Positions 12,801 to 25,310 of a DNA stretch of 64,000 bases are shown piece after piece (within the stretch, counting starts at the first letter, position 1; every line of letters starts with the position of its first letter). Position numbers and translations under genes: made by a program. The stretch covers positions 1,798,001-1,862,000 of the forward strand of contig JAMWBK010000007.1 in NCBI GenBank assembly GCA_029953675.1. Direction: 5' to 3'. Origin of the DNA: Rhodosorus marinus (lineage: Eukaryota > Rhodophyta > Stylonematophyceae > Stylonematales > Stylonemataceae). The notes beneath the pieces are model-generated. The model was not told the origin of the DNA and searched no databases. It was given only the letters and a program-made list of their open reading frames with translations.

Positions 12801-13974
12801 AGATCGAAGCGAATCACTTGACCGATCTGTCCCGAAAGGTTGTTCTGATGCGGATCGTCGTGCGGAACACATCCTCGAGCTTTATATCAAACTATTCAAT
12901 GCGGGCCGAGGTGAATGGAATTGGTATGACTGTCATCAGTCCTGCTTCGTCCATATTCTACCTCCCCGAGAATGCCGAACGCATCCGCGGTTTTACTCTC
13001 GTTCAGAATGCCGTCGAGGCCTCCGAGCAGACGGATATATTTGTAAATTTCAGCTGTACTCTGAAAGAAGGGGACTTCGAAGGGCAGTGCGAGCCTTATT
13101 CGTTGAGTTCGTATGACACGAACTTCCTCGTCACGCCTCCGAAGACGGTGCTTGGCTTTGGCGTTTGGAGACGCCGTTGGGACGTGGCTCCGTTCACAAG
13201 GAGAATGTGGGCTTTTCTGAAGCCTGATCAGACTGTTGATATGCTTGTTGAGGCAATGCAGACCACTGTGTTAGTTGAAATCGGACGTCTTCGATCGCAG
13301 GTTGGTTGCAAGTTCTCAAACTTGCCCTTTAGTCCCTCATGAAAATCGAAACGTTCCGCAGGTTCTCGAGGGTGCTCTTCGTCGAAAGTCTCAAGTTGAG
13401 GGGAACCGTCTTTTCTCGAGACTGTTGCTAACGGAAACGGTCTGCTTGCTGTTATGTTGTAACGCTGTAGGTACAGTTCTCGGCCCTTCTATGCAGCTCA
13501 ACGGCAGGCAACCACGTGCTTGTCGCAGCCTATGCACCTGAAGCAGAACGTGGTTCGGGACACGGACCATGTTTTGTTTCTATTGAAGCACGGAGTAGTT
13601 CCGGAAACCTCCCGGGGAAACTTACCAACTTGGTCAAGGATAAACTCCGATCCAAGAACATTCGCGTCCTGGTGAGGCTGTTGTATCGACGACCACCGTA
13701 GCGTGCCCCGCGACCGAATGCTTCCGTTGCTGACAACATTTCTCGTCTCCCTCTTTTTTCTGCCTCTACTAGTCTGACGAAGAAGCTTTCGCAAGCATCA
13801 AGGCCAAACCCTTCGGCTCTTTCTTTGTTGTGGATCGACCAGGAATGAATGTCCACCAGAGGTGGCGTGAAGCTCACCGCGCTCGCCTTCAGGTGTAAGG
13901 ATCGTAGCTAGGTTTCGGATGTTAACACGCTAACTATGATTCATTCTCAGGAGGACCAGTCTTTAGCCGATTGA
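9835..13974 (+). CDS. TPLATE-like large subunit of the TSET/TPLATE adaptor complex
   Basis: In plants TPLATE is a large adaptin/COPI-beta-related subunit of the TSET complex, acting in clathrin-mediated endocytosis at the plasma membrane. Twelve exons join in frame: 9835-10155, 10246-10623, 10709-10787, 10898-11145, 11221-11784, 11922-12332, 12453-12683, 12776-13300, 13362-13439, 13471-13671, 13773-13892 and 13951-13974. They give 1059 residues (Arabidopsis TPLATE about 1176). The order of features matches: an N-terminal HEAT/adaptin trunk (GVDVSSVAVDIVRYCLE near residue 28, then DHSAWELITKILNELLRNP), a middle trunk (RDRLKCLINLCQLLFKLD), a beta-sandwich (VVLMRIVVRNTSSSF), and an appendage/anchor end (FSRLLLTETVQFSALLCSST). 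The long acidic/lysine-rich tail of the plant protein is absent. The alternative is another adaptin-family beta subunit, but COPB1 matches less well. The ninth intron (13440-13470) is only 31 nt. Confidence 0.72.
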
Positions 13975-16900
13975 AAGTGTGGTCTTTTTCTCAGTCCTTG
14001 TCAGTTAAGACTGCAGCTACTGTCGATTTTGTTGTAAATAGTTTAAAAAGGAGTACTCTTACAAGAGCGACTGTCCAAGGACTTTTGGGTGCCCTGTGCG
14101 AACTACATTTCCTATCAAGCTGCTTCTGCCTCGACATCGGAGCTTTGGTAAGTCCAAGCGAAGATCTTTACCACGAGAGCGAGCCGCAACACAGCTCCCT
14201 CCACAGTCAGGTATTTGGCAAGCGTGGTCCGGCTAGGTTAGGAACCGTACCATGCGCGCGTCCGCCTTCTCGAGATTTGCAGTTGACGAGCAAGCAGAGC
14301 GTCAATGAATAGACTCGAGACGCAAAGTTTTCCATGGCATAGCGATTCTATCACCATCAAGGCGGGACGTCCATACTGGAACTGCACGGAGTTTCCGGCT
14401 GGGTGCCACAACATCGGAATTTGAGCAAAGGAAAATACAAGCGTCAGTCGAGCCAATCGCTTGAAACCCCGGATGTTCTGTTGCTCGGAATCAAGCATGC
14501 GTCAGTTCTACTATTTCCCATCCCTAAGACTCGCGTGATAGAATCACGCATGCGATTCTTCTCAGCAGAAAGACTTTCTGTCCGCCCGACGCTATCCTCA
14601 TCCTCGGGAGAGAACTTTTCGGCGCTACTCTCGATACTCTCGATACAAGCATGATGCACGAATGGCCACGTACCTTCTGCGAATGAGACGACCGGCAAGC
14701 TCGGGCACCCTTCGAGACTCAGATTCGGCTAATAACCCGTCTTCATGAACGAGTCCGTCAACAGTGGTTCTGGTCAACAGCCTAGGAGGGAGACGAACCG
14801 ATTGAGTGCATGCTTTACGAAGCGACGTTGGGAGAAAGTTAAAAATCTCGTAAAGAAAAGCTCAGAAAACGTAGGTAAAGATTGTACAAAATGCTTCATT
14901 GTTTGACTAGAAAGTCTTGCTCTCTGCCAAACATATCAGAAGACATGGGTTATGCAATCAATCGTCATTGCAAGAGGAACAACGAGGTTTTGTGATTCAG
15001 TATAAATGTCCTTACCTTGAGACCTAGCTACCTGGGAAAGACCGATGAGCACCACCAAGAACGATATTCCTGCGAGCGGGTAGGACAGCAGGCACACGGA
15101 ACGGATCATTCCATCTCATCAGCAATCGAGAGAGTAGAGGAACCAATAATTGCATGCAATGATAGCTAGTGCTTGCAAAGGATGAAAGTGTCAGACAAGG
15201 CTGAAAATATATAAGTAAAACTCGTCACGGTGCTGAGAAGTTCTCAGCACTGCAGTTTCTATGGGAGGTTACGTGTTGATCATCATTAAAACATCCCAAG
15301 CGGGTAGCCAAAGACCTGTTCTTCTCAGAAGCAGTGCAGTTTTGTCTGGTCGTACGGCCTTACCAGGTCCTTTCAGCTTCTTCCAAACCAGCAGCGTGGG
15401 GGTGGGGGGGAGCGTTCAGGATCCTTTTCCTACAGAGCACATTGCGTTCGTGACGTTTAGACAGGAGTCGAAAGCAGTATCATAACCAAAGCAGAATATC
15501 ATGGCAGGCGATGTGCAACGTCAAATCCTTTAGAGTAAGACAAACGAAAGGAAAGGACTGGCTTTCCCCCGTTCGGGACTCGTCAAGGTTAATGACAGTT
15601 GGTAAAAAAGCAACTTTTTCGATCCTGCTTAAGGGTCAGTTTAGCACGGCAATCAAATCATGCGGAGCGTTCTCCGGAACGGAGAAACGTTCGCGTTCAT
15701 ATGACACGCATGAAAGTATGGTGCGTATCATCATTTTCTTGAAAACGGCGGGATTGTTCTCTTTGAACCCACACCATGGCTTACAAATCCAAATGTTATG
15801 ATGAACAAACAGAGCTCGAAGCATTGATTGGGATTTGATAACTTACTCTTGATCGCCTCAACGCGGCGCTACGCTGTTGCTCTCTTGATTCAACCGCATG
15901 CAACGCTTCTGTCGTTGTCAACGTCCAATTGTGATTTCCCACGAATCTCGCTGACGCTCGCAAAGGAGGATGAGCTCATGAGGTAACTGGTGAAGGGGAA
16001 ACCAAATAGTTTAGAGGAGATGACTTCATTGTCTGGTGCGTCGCTAACGCGAGAAAAAACGGTCTCGGTGTTGAGCTGCAGTAGCATCTATTAAAAGTCA
16101 GTGCTTACTGGTTTCCATCGTTTCCAACCTGTACGGAACGTCAGGACAAAGTGCGACAGTGGCGTGAGTAGATCCGGCATAGATGGTTTGGTGCTTATTA
16201 TCAGTCAGAGGGTGGCAGCAATGGAGCAGTTGGGCAGGGTTCAAGAGGTGAAAGATCTTACAAGCATAAGGGATAAATCAATTCCGAAGAAGCTTGTGAT
16301 ATCAAAAAGAAAATATAGATAGATACATGTTTCTTCCCAATCAGCCCTTGCTAGGATAAACATTCGTCGTCGGTAAGTGCGTACAAAATACGAGAAGTAT
16401 TCTGGCCTTACGACCGTTCAGACGGCACTTCCTATCTAGCAAGTTTCATCATCGAGACTATCAAACGCCTTTTTTCCAGTACAAACAATGGGACAAAGCT
16501 TCATAAACCAGAAAGCAGCATCAGGCCAAATCACTTCGAACAAAGGACGACGTGTCAGTACCTTGAACGACTCTTCAGCTTTTTGGGGGAGGCGTCAAAA
16601 GAGTCAAAGCTGCTCACTTTCAGCCGCTCCAATTCAAATCTATTAGTTCATCGGCCTTCCCCAAGAGTACAAGTCTTAAACGTTGGAAATCGTGTTCATG
16701 GCAGAGACATCCTGGAACAAACGCACCAAAAAGCATCATCAGAGACTAGAATATTGAACTAAAGAGTCACAGCTTCGAGTGCTCTGCTCCTCTGAAAGAA
16801 AAATTGATTCCTACCCTTTCGAAATCCGCAATCGTCGAATCAGCCGGCGGTTTGACAGCAACACCCTCGCCAATGAGCGTTTACATCAGTGACTCAAGAT

Positions 16901-17417
16901 GGATAGGGTCTAGTCCTCTTAGTCACAGCAAAATTGATCTTCCACATCTTTCATATTCGAAGATTCTCAAACGAGACCTTCCACCGTCGTCGTCGTCATC
17001 GTCGGCTGCTCTTTCTGCCACTTTTTGGGTATCTGGAGAAGAGGGGAGCTTCAATGAACCCAGATGTTCTCTTAACTACAGTAAAACGCCATTCTCTATC
17101 TTTTCAGGTCCGAAGATTCTCAGATAATCCCTCCACGTAGGTGATCGACTCCCATCACCCCTCACCCGAACGTTGCGGAGTAACACCATCAGCGTTTTCC
17201 TGTTTGAGAAGAAGATGACTTTCATGATTCCATATCACTACTGTGTTATCCTCTGAAGTACATTCTACGCCGCCTCTCTGCTTTGTCAAATCCAAAGACT
17301 TCTCGGAGAATCCCTCCCAGTGAGATCGACGACCAGCAGCCTCCAACCCCACCGCCGTCGTCCTCACAATCTGTGCCATTTAGTATCGGAGAACCAGAAA
17401 GGGGATAGACATGCTCC
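13975..17417. other. Gene-poor region, no supported coding gene
   Basis: About 3.4 kb downstream of the TPLATE-like gene. Only short open frames on both strands, with no recognisable protein and no splice chain I can defend. Small structures are present: a 7-bp hairpin GCGTGAT/ATCACGC near 14533 and a near-perfect palindrome at 15230-15250 with an AT-rich TATA-like stretch just upstream. Degenerate relatives of the 165-bp repeat that follows seem to begin around 16900-17400. Confidence 0.45.
15230..15250. repeat. Near-perfect palindrome (10-bp arms, 1-nt centre)
   Basis: GTGCTGAGAA, a single G, then TTCTCAGCAC. It lies about 25 bp downstream of the TATA-like sequence AAAATATATAAG (15204-15215). 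It could form a hairpin or a dimeric protein-binding site. No neighbouring gene is assigned. Confidence 0.5.
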
Positions 17418-18135
17418 GATCAGAGAATCTTTGAGCTGAAAAGATGTAATCTAATCGGAAATCTTGATGGATCTGCTTAAGAATCAGTTTTAAAGCATGA
17501 AATCGAAATGGACTTGAAGGAACAGCCTCTGTCGTGCATCGTCCCCACAACCAGAGCATTTTAGCGTCGAAGACGAATTCTGATCGGAGAATCTTTTAAG
17601 CTGAATGCTTTGTGATCTAAATCAGCAACGTTGATGGATCTGCTTAAGAATCAGTCTCAAAGCATGAAATCGAAACGGACTTGAAAGGAGCAGCATATGT
17701 CGTGCATCATCCTCACAACTGCGCATTTTAGCAATAAAAAACGAGTTCCGATCGGAGAATCTTTGAGCTGAAAAGGTTGTGATCTCAATCAGCAACGTTG
17801 CTGGATCTGCTTGAGAATCAGTCTCAAAGCATGAAGTCGAAACGGACTTGAAGGGACAGCCCTTGTCGTGCATCGTCGTCACAACGTGAGCATATTAGCA
17901 TCGAAGACGAGCTCGGATCAGTTGATAAGATTGCTATCATCCACGAGGTCGATGGAGCTGAAGAAGAATCAATCTCAAACCATGACGAGATGGATCTGAT
18001 TGAAAAGCTCATCATCAGCACAATCTGAATACTTCAGGAACTGCGAAGAAGACACGGAAGACGAGCTCCGACCGAAGAAGCTTTAGCTGAAAAGACTTGA
18101 TCTAGTCCGCCACCGTTGCAAAACTGCTGCAGAGC
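17418..18135. repeat. Tandem repeat, ~165-bp unit, four copies plus a partial fifth
   Basis: Successive units begin at 17418, 17582, 17750, 17916 and 18070, giving periods of 164, 168, 166 and 154 bp. Each starts with a form of GATCGGAGAATCTTTGAGCT. Later landmarks are GGATCTGCTTAAGAATCAGT, then AAAGCATGAAATCGAAACGG, then GTCGTGCATCGTC. The middle copies are most alike and the outer copies have diverged. The period is not a constant multiple of three and the minus-strand frames shift between copies, so the array is probably not coding now. More degenerate pieces may extend left to about 16900. Confidence 0.8.
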
Positions 18136-19182
18136 TTGGCACTGCTTGGGGGGTTGTAATTGTTTAGCATGCGGCAGGATGTTCTTAGGGCGACAACTCC
18201 ACCCTCCCTCCAGTCGAATTGCTTAGAATACAAGTTTACATGCTGTACAAATGAGCTTTCTGACCGTCTAATTTAAGAGTGCTAAACGGAAGCATGCATG
18301 TCGACTGTGAGCACCTGGAGTCGAACTAGTATGTTCCAGGCAACTTCAACGGTTGGACTGTGCAATGGCGGTGAAGTTTTCGATTAATAGCTCTACTTAT
18401 TTCGTGTGCTACCATCCTGTCCTGCTGCTGCATCTCTCCTAGTTGGTTTTTCTCACACGCGATTCGTACATGACTTTTTCAGAACCTGCGTTATGAGAAT
18501 TGAAATGTGGTCAGTGAGGTCCCTGCGAATGGACTTTGGATTGCTTAACGAGGCGTTCGACTCGGGAGGAGGCACAGGCGCATGATGTAGAGACAACAAG
18601 AAACAACGGCGCGAAAACAAAAGCAACGGTTTTCCTTAAAAGTGGGCTTGACTACTTTATATCTTAAAATATACAGGCATGAGAGCGGAGATGACTCATC
18701 TCGTAAGCAGCCTCCCTAGGACGCCCGAAACAATAAACAATTTCAGTCTGCGTCTGCAACAGCAGCTGATGCGGTGTTCGACAGGAAAAGTGAATAGGCA
18801 GGACAAAAAAGTGCCAGAGCTTTTGTGCACGAAATGGTAATTCGGCAATGTGAAACAGTAAAAGAGGTCAAGGAAATATATCTTCGGCGGAATCAACTAT
18901 GAAACCTGCGTGGGTTGTCTGCTAGTTGTAGCTCTCCAGCCCCTAACTCGTCAGCCATACGGAGCACGTGCCAGGCAAAATGGTCGAGTTATGGAAACAA
19001 GCAAATTTCCAAGGGTGTTCATGCAGCTTGTTCACCTTCTTCACTGGTTGGCATCTTGTTGTATACTGGGAATTCGAAGAAGAATATCTTCTTGATCACA
19101 TCAGGGATTTTCTATAAACCGAAGGAAATATTGATATGAGATTGCTGTTTATGCGCCATATCAGCTAGTGCGTTGTCTTGGA
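18136..19182. other. Intergenic region, no gene seen
   Basis: About 1 kb between the 165-bp tandem repeat and the 3' end of the DUF1295 gene. I see no coding frame, repeat or RNA gene here. Confidence 0.5.
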
Positions 19183-20072
19183 CTACACGCTTACCGCAAA
19201 CAAGCCGTTGGGGAACGGTATGACGTTACTCGTCTCCTTCTTGTACTTCCAGTATTCCGGCTTAGATCCATATTTCTTGTTCGCGGATTCCTCCCCGAGG
19301 TTAATGCCGGACAGGAAAAGGAGGATGGTCATGAGGAAGACCGGGCTCAGTATGGAGACCCATCTCCAAGTGTTGCCATACACTGCCGCGCCTGCGACAA
19401 AAAGTCCCCACCACATCATGAACTCTCCGAAGTAGTTAGGATCTGTACAGCGAGAGAAGGATCATGTGAGAGGACGAACTCAAAAATTCGCGGAGTGCGT
19501 ATGCAATGTTCTTGGTGCTTACGTCTTGTATATGTCCACAACCCTGCGTTGCACCAGGTACCCTTGCCCTCCGGCTTGACCTTGAATAAGGTCTTCTGCA
19601 CATCTCCAACAGCTTCGAAGAAGAACCCAATGCTCCACATAATCCACCCAATAATGTCAGCAGCGCCAATTGCTGGATTGGTGTCAACGCTGTTCACTGA
19701 TATCACCGTCAAGGATACAATGAAATTCCAGAGGAACTGGAAGGTCCAGAAGGAAATCAACTTCGCAAGATTCGAACGGATGTCATCAAACCTGTTATCC
19801 TCTCCCCACTTCAAAATACGCCACAGCAGAAATCCAGCGAGCCTCGCCGACCACACCATCACCAGAACAGTCATCACAATCTGCCTCGGGAAGTAAGTCT
19901 GGTTCAGCAGAAACGTAAGCAGAGCCGCGATCGAGAACCCAGTCCCGCCTGCGAAGTCCGTCACCTTGTCGAACTTGAACGCGTACGCAATAAGAAAGAA
20001 GATAAAATTCCATCCGAACAGGACCAACGCCGTGATCCCCAAATAGTTCTCATCTAAAACCTGAACCGCCAT
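19183..20072 (-). CDS. DUF1295 / steroid 5-alpha-reductase-like membrane protein
   Basis: A multi-pass membrane protein of the DUF1295 group, related to the steroid 5-alpha-reductase C-terminal and isoprenylcysteine methyltransferase superfamily. It is presumably an endomembrane enzyme that uses NADPH on a lipid substrate, but the substrate is unknown. Model: exons 19523-20072 and 19183-19442, in frame, 269 residues. Hydrophobic segments alternate throughout (for example ALVLFGWNFIFFLIAYAF and IIGWIMWSIGFFFEAVGD). The family signature [20 protein letters not shown] spans the splice junction. The C-terminus carries KKYGSKPEYWKYKKETS, typical of the family. The start at 20072 is the first clear ATG; an AC dinucleotide run lies 17 bp upstream. 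Confidence 0.85.
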
Positions 20073-20088
20073 ATTGAGCAACACATCA

Positions 20089-20107
20089 ACACACACACAC
20101 ACACACA
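20089..20107. repeat. AC dinucleotide microsatellite
   Basis: A pure AC run just upstream of the DUF1295 start codon, probably in its 5' UTR (GT on the coding strand). No function is implied. Confidence 0.85.
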
Positions 20108-23100
20108 GAAAACAAATTACCAAAACGTTCTATTCACAGTTTCAAATACTTTCTCCTCTGATGTTCCCCCTCCTCATCCCCCTATCTAATTCAGAAATCC
20201 CACACAGACTAAATACCCTTGCATTCTGCCTGGCACTCAGCGCACTTCCAATCACGTCTTCTCCACAAAGCAATTGGAGTAGAGGCAATGTTCAGTGTCG
20301 GCAAGATTATGCCAAAGATGGTCTGAATTATGGTGTTTTTGGGTGTAAGTGGATTAAATAAATGAATTATTCAGGTAAATTTGGACTATGTCTCAGAAAA
20401 GGAATTTCGGACACTCTAATTTTTGTCACCAGTTGGACTACTTAAGATGAGCGAAAGCTACCAGAAATTTTATTATTTTTGAGGCGGGCGATCATTGGCT
20501 GACCACATGACGACAAAAATCGGCCAGAGTTTTTTTTAAAGGCGAATCGAGGATGAAGTTGTGCGTGGACTGAATTGAATGGATGAAACTCGATAAAAAT
20601 TAAGCAAACAATTTACGTTGTAGATATATTTTCCTTAAAACGTGACATTTTGGCCACACATAACGTTAAGTGAGGTAAGAATTGATAGAAGATCGTCCCA
20701 GATTTCTCCAGAGCGTTGCAAAGTACTAAAATTAGAATTATATATTTGGCGAAACGTCGGTGTCGTTTGGAATTTGACTATTTATTGGATAATTCCGCAT
20801 GTATTTCAATATTAGGATTTTCTGTTGGTTTTTTGGTGATGTTTGCTTGTTTTGTGGAATAAAATTTCCTCCGGATTTTTTTGGGACGCTCTTTTTGCAA
20901 TGCGAAAAGGGATGGGGAAGAGGATATCGCCAATCGCACAGACAGGATTGATTATCACCGTTGATCGATGAGGTTGTGTATGTTATCGCTGGAGGCTGTC
21001 TTCTCCCTGCATGTGTGCTTGTGCTCGGTTTATACATGCTGAGAGTGGTTGTTGAGATAATCTGTGAGTTCTGACGGTGCATTGCGTGCCTTTTTCGTTC
21101 TTTTGTAGAATCTTTTTCTCGAGTTGTGGCAGCGATTGTTTGGTCCCGATAGTATTTCAAAACTCCGGGCACCCATCCATCAGCTCTTTTGGTTCTGCTT
21201 CTGGACTCATCTGAGCTATGGATTGTTTTCCGGAGAAGGAAAGTTTCTTCAGCTGGTCAACTGTCCAGGCGAACAATCCCCAAAAAAGCGTCGTGGAGGT
21301 CCACTCAAGCGAAAGCGTGAATTGTTTTTTTTTGTCCGGATTGATTTGTCGCTTCTTTCCCTTGAGTTCAGAATACTTCTAAGCAAGGCATTTGCTAAGC
21401 CCAATGGCGTGCAGAAGGGCACCCGATCAGCGAGTCTGGATGCAGGTACGCTTGAGGTTGCGCTGCAATTACAGTTCCCCCGGAAGAGGATGCTAATGAC
21501 ATTCCCGTGAGAACTCGCCACATCGACAGAACATGACAAGCTGGTGTCTCACTGTCAGCGGTCACCCAGAACGAAATATCTAATCAACAAGAGGGCGCGC
21601 GGACGTGCACTTGTAAGTATCATCGAGCTGTCCATAAGCCTGCACACACGGAGTTTGCTTCAAGCACTTCCAATGGTCACTGTTCCGAGTCTGCGCTTAC
21701 TCCATCTTGAATTCATCGTGAGCATGTTTTCATGGTAGAGATCTGTTGTGGAGCAGCGCATTCCACCTCTAGTCCAGGTTTCCTATCTCGTCTGACAAGT
21801 TTGTCTTTTGAATGGATCAGATGTAATTAATTTGCTGGGGTGATCGTTCAGTTCCATTCAGAGACGTGCATGACAGAAAAACTCTGTTCCGGGGCCCTGC
21901 TGTCATGCGGCTGCTACATGTTCGCGCTTTTCGCAAAGCTGGTACCATTGCCGGTCCCCCCAAATTGAGGAAACAACCTGTTAGGGAGCCATTTTGGTGC
22001 TCTCACTCGAATCCCCATTGTCCACTCGATCGAGCCCCCGGCATGCCGCGGGAAGTAGAACCGATTGATTTTAAGCATTGCCTTGGCTGAACGTCGCTCA
22101 GGGTGGACCCTAAGCTAAAAGAAATCGCAATGTATAGACTGCCTTGGTCTACAATCGCCTTCTTGCGGATGCTGATAGTCCGAGAATTTCTCGTCCAGTG
22201 GATAGGCGAACTCTCGGCGCCGAACACGGACTCTGAACTACCCTCACCGACGAGAACGACTATCCTGCCTGCAACTGCCTGTCATACAAACAAACATTGC
22301 AGGCGATTTCGATCTCGAAGCATCGGAACAACCTGGTTTAAACAATATTTTTCGGCGATTCGCAACCGTCACATTGATAGCCTGCCGTAGTTCGGATATT
22401 GAAATTGGAGCCAGCGATCATTTTTCGGATATGCTGGCAAATGATGCTAATCCAAACGTCAAGGTGATAGCACTCTCAAATAAGCGTAGCTCACCATTTA
22501 CCTTGGACCGATTCCTGGATGACGGACAAGACCGTCAACCGCTTGTTGCAAGTTTCGTGTGCTCGGTGAGCAAGCTCGAAAAAATTAGAGATGGACGAGG
22601 ATATACATAGCCATTGAAATCTAAATGTTCAAATGCTTCTTGCCTTGCGCATGCTACTCTTATTGGATCTTCCATATGAACTCTGTCCCAGCCCATTGCG
22701 CTGGTCGTGTGAGTTATGGGATCACCCGACCAACCACAGGTGCGCTCGAGATACTCTCGTGGTCAATGTCATTCATGGACCGTTAACCTGGTCAATAATG
22801 ACCCCCCATGCGAACTGTCAACCCTCTCCAGAAGTTTTTGTAACTCCGTAGCGGGGACGACCTCCATCCTAACGACTGGGACGTACATTAACTCATCGAT
22901 TATTCAGAGACGGCAATGCGCAGGGAAGAAGGCAAGGCTCAAAGGTGAGAACCAGACTCCAACAACCAAGCCGGCAGTAGCCCGCCACAGCATACAAACC
23001 ACTCAACGAAGAGAGGAAACGTTCTGACTGCGTCTCATCGCCATCGCGAAAACAGTCACGAAGCGCTGCGGCGCAGGAACTCACAACGAACTCGGAGAGC

Positions 23101-25119
23101 TAGCACTACAACGCCCAACAAACCGCTATGACAAAGAATCGGTGCTTGTGCTACGCTAACCCAAACCTTGCACTGGAACTCTAAAACTTCAAAGCCAGGC
23201 CAAGGGATGCCAAAAAGGTGTGCTTCCTGCGCTCCAACTGTGCATCCCCATAGAGCGCGAAGAAATCATGAAAAGCCAATTGCCCATTGCCCTTCCGTCC
23301 TCCCTAGCTGTCATTATGCGATTGGTCTTTGTATGTAGTCAATTCGAAAATATCTCGACGTCAACGAACTCGTTTGCGAGCCGTATGAGCCGAGAAATCG
23401 GAACAGATTGAGGGATTATGGTTGCACGAGCATTAAATATCCCAATGAATTCAAAAATAGTACATGCAGATGTCCCCCACCTTTCCCCCCCAAAAGTAGT
23501 GACCGGACGTCCCTTTCCACATGCGTAACCATTGTGCGCGCGCTGCGTTGCCAGTCGAAATTGAAGACTCAGTTGGCTACACAGGCTACACAGGATAAGA
23601 ATTCGAGCAGAACCGGTCGAGGAGGGCAACAATACGGCTATGTCGGGGATCCAAAGCGTTCCTTCCGTTGCGCACCTGAATTCCGTCTTGCGAAAAAGCA
23701 AGCAAGCAATAGCTCCAGCAGCCACGCAGCCATTCCATCAGAAAAAAAAAAAAAAAGCAACATCGGAACGCAGCTTCGACGGAAAACTATCCCGATCGAT
23801 GTCATCAACGGCGAGAAAGATTTATAGAAAACATAAAAGCGAGGATCATCGTTCCTCTCCATTCCGGAAAGGATAGCTGCTGTCCAGCTGCCGCCATCAT
23901 TCCCTCAATGCAACTTCATTGCAACCCGATCGGAGTGACCACTCCAACGACCCTCCTCCAGCGAAGATCAGCAAAGCTCACTGCCACGACTATTCATTTT
24001 CACTAAAAATAAAAATGAAATGACTATAAACCCATTTGAATATACCAATACAAGACTATGATAGTTGAATATATAAACTAATTATTCAGATATATAGTAA
24101 ACAGTAATAAAAATATTCCACGTGTCCTAAATCAATCAAAACAATCTCGTTCAATGTGGACAGGTGGGGTAGATTGGTTGCAAGTTGATAGTTAAGAATT
24201 TGAAATTTTTCTGTGCATTTTTTTTGACGAAGTTCGGATTTCTTCTTTTCCCACCGACCCCCTCTTCCCCCTGACAAAAGTCCTTCTAGGGTCTTCGCAA
24301 CAAGGATTGGGAAACTTCTTGCTTTTTTTTTTTTTTGAACGGAGAGGAAAGGATACTATTGGTAAATATCCAGTCAATTATCCTATCAATAGTCAAGAAT
24401 TCTCCCCCGCAGCTTTTTATCGTTTCCTCTGAAAATCAATCGTTTTGAAACAAGCGTTGGCTATCCTTCATTGGCTTATTAAACATGAAAATCGTAAATA
24501 AATGCTAATGAGTAATTCGACTATAATCAGGAAAAAACAACACCCAAACTTTTAAAAAAAGGCAATATTCACTCCCCTCCCGTTCACTAGCCTAAAACCT
24601 TTAATAAGTCCATCTAAACAAAAAAAAAGACACCGGGTCATACTTCCTTTGCTCCATGTTCTCTCCTCCCACTTCGATTTTTCAAGGGAAGGGGTTGTGT
24701 TGGGTGTGTAGGGCCAGGGGCGGGGGAAGGTAGTGAGACCACTCATGGTCTATTCTCCTCTGCTGGTCCATTTTCTTCCTTCATCTTTGAGAAGTAAGAA
24801 AAGTTGAACAAAACTAACAACCACCTCCCAGACCGCACAAATTCTACTATTCTTTAAATAAAATCCAACCAAACCTTTTATTGATAGATTTATTGATTGA
24901 ATAATTATGTTAACCAATCGTTAACCTCCACTAATAACGTTTTTCGGTTGACCAAATGGGATGGATGGTTGTTCTGGACCCCTTGGAAGATGTAACGAGC
25001 GAAAAAATAAGTATAACGAGATTTTTAGGTGAAATTGATTGTATTGAGGATTAGGGAATTAAATAGCAGGGGGGGGAGGTTTTAAGTTGCTTTAAAATTT
25101 ATGGGATTGGGGAATTTTC

Positions 25120-25310
25120 TGAATTAATATGGTTTAAAGGGGTAGGAGGGAGCGGTGTTGGGATTTGTGCAGTTTCGATAGTAAAACTGGGGAAATTTTT
25201 TATTAGTCGGGATTTTGCTGGAAATTAATATGGTTTAAAGAGGTAAGAGGGAGCGGAGTTGGGATTTCTGTAGTTTTGATAGTAAAACGGGGGAAATTTT
25301 GTGAGGCGGG
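25120..25310. repeat. Diverged direct duplication upstream of the desaturase gene
   Basis: A stretch of about 90 bp appears twice in a row. Both copies contain TTAATATGGTTTAAAG, then GGTA(A/G)GAGGGAGCGG, GTTGGGATTT, and a run reading TTTTGATAGTAAAAC or close to it. The copies begin near 25125 and 25223. It lies about 230-420 bp before the desaturase ATG, so it may fall in its promoter. Confidence 0.7.

Noticed and set aside
17622-18021. Minus-strand frames over the 165-bp repeat as a repeat protein
   Set aside because: Stops and frame shifts separate the copies, and the periods are not constant multiples of three.
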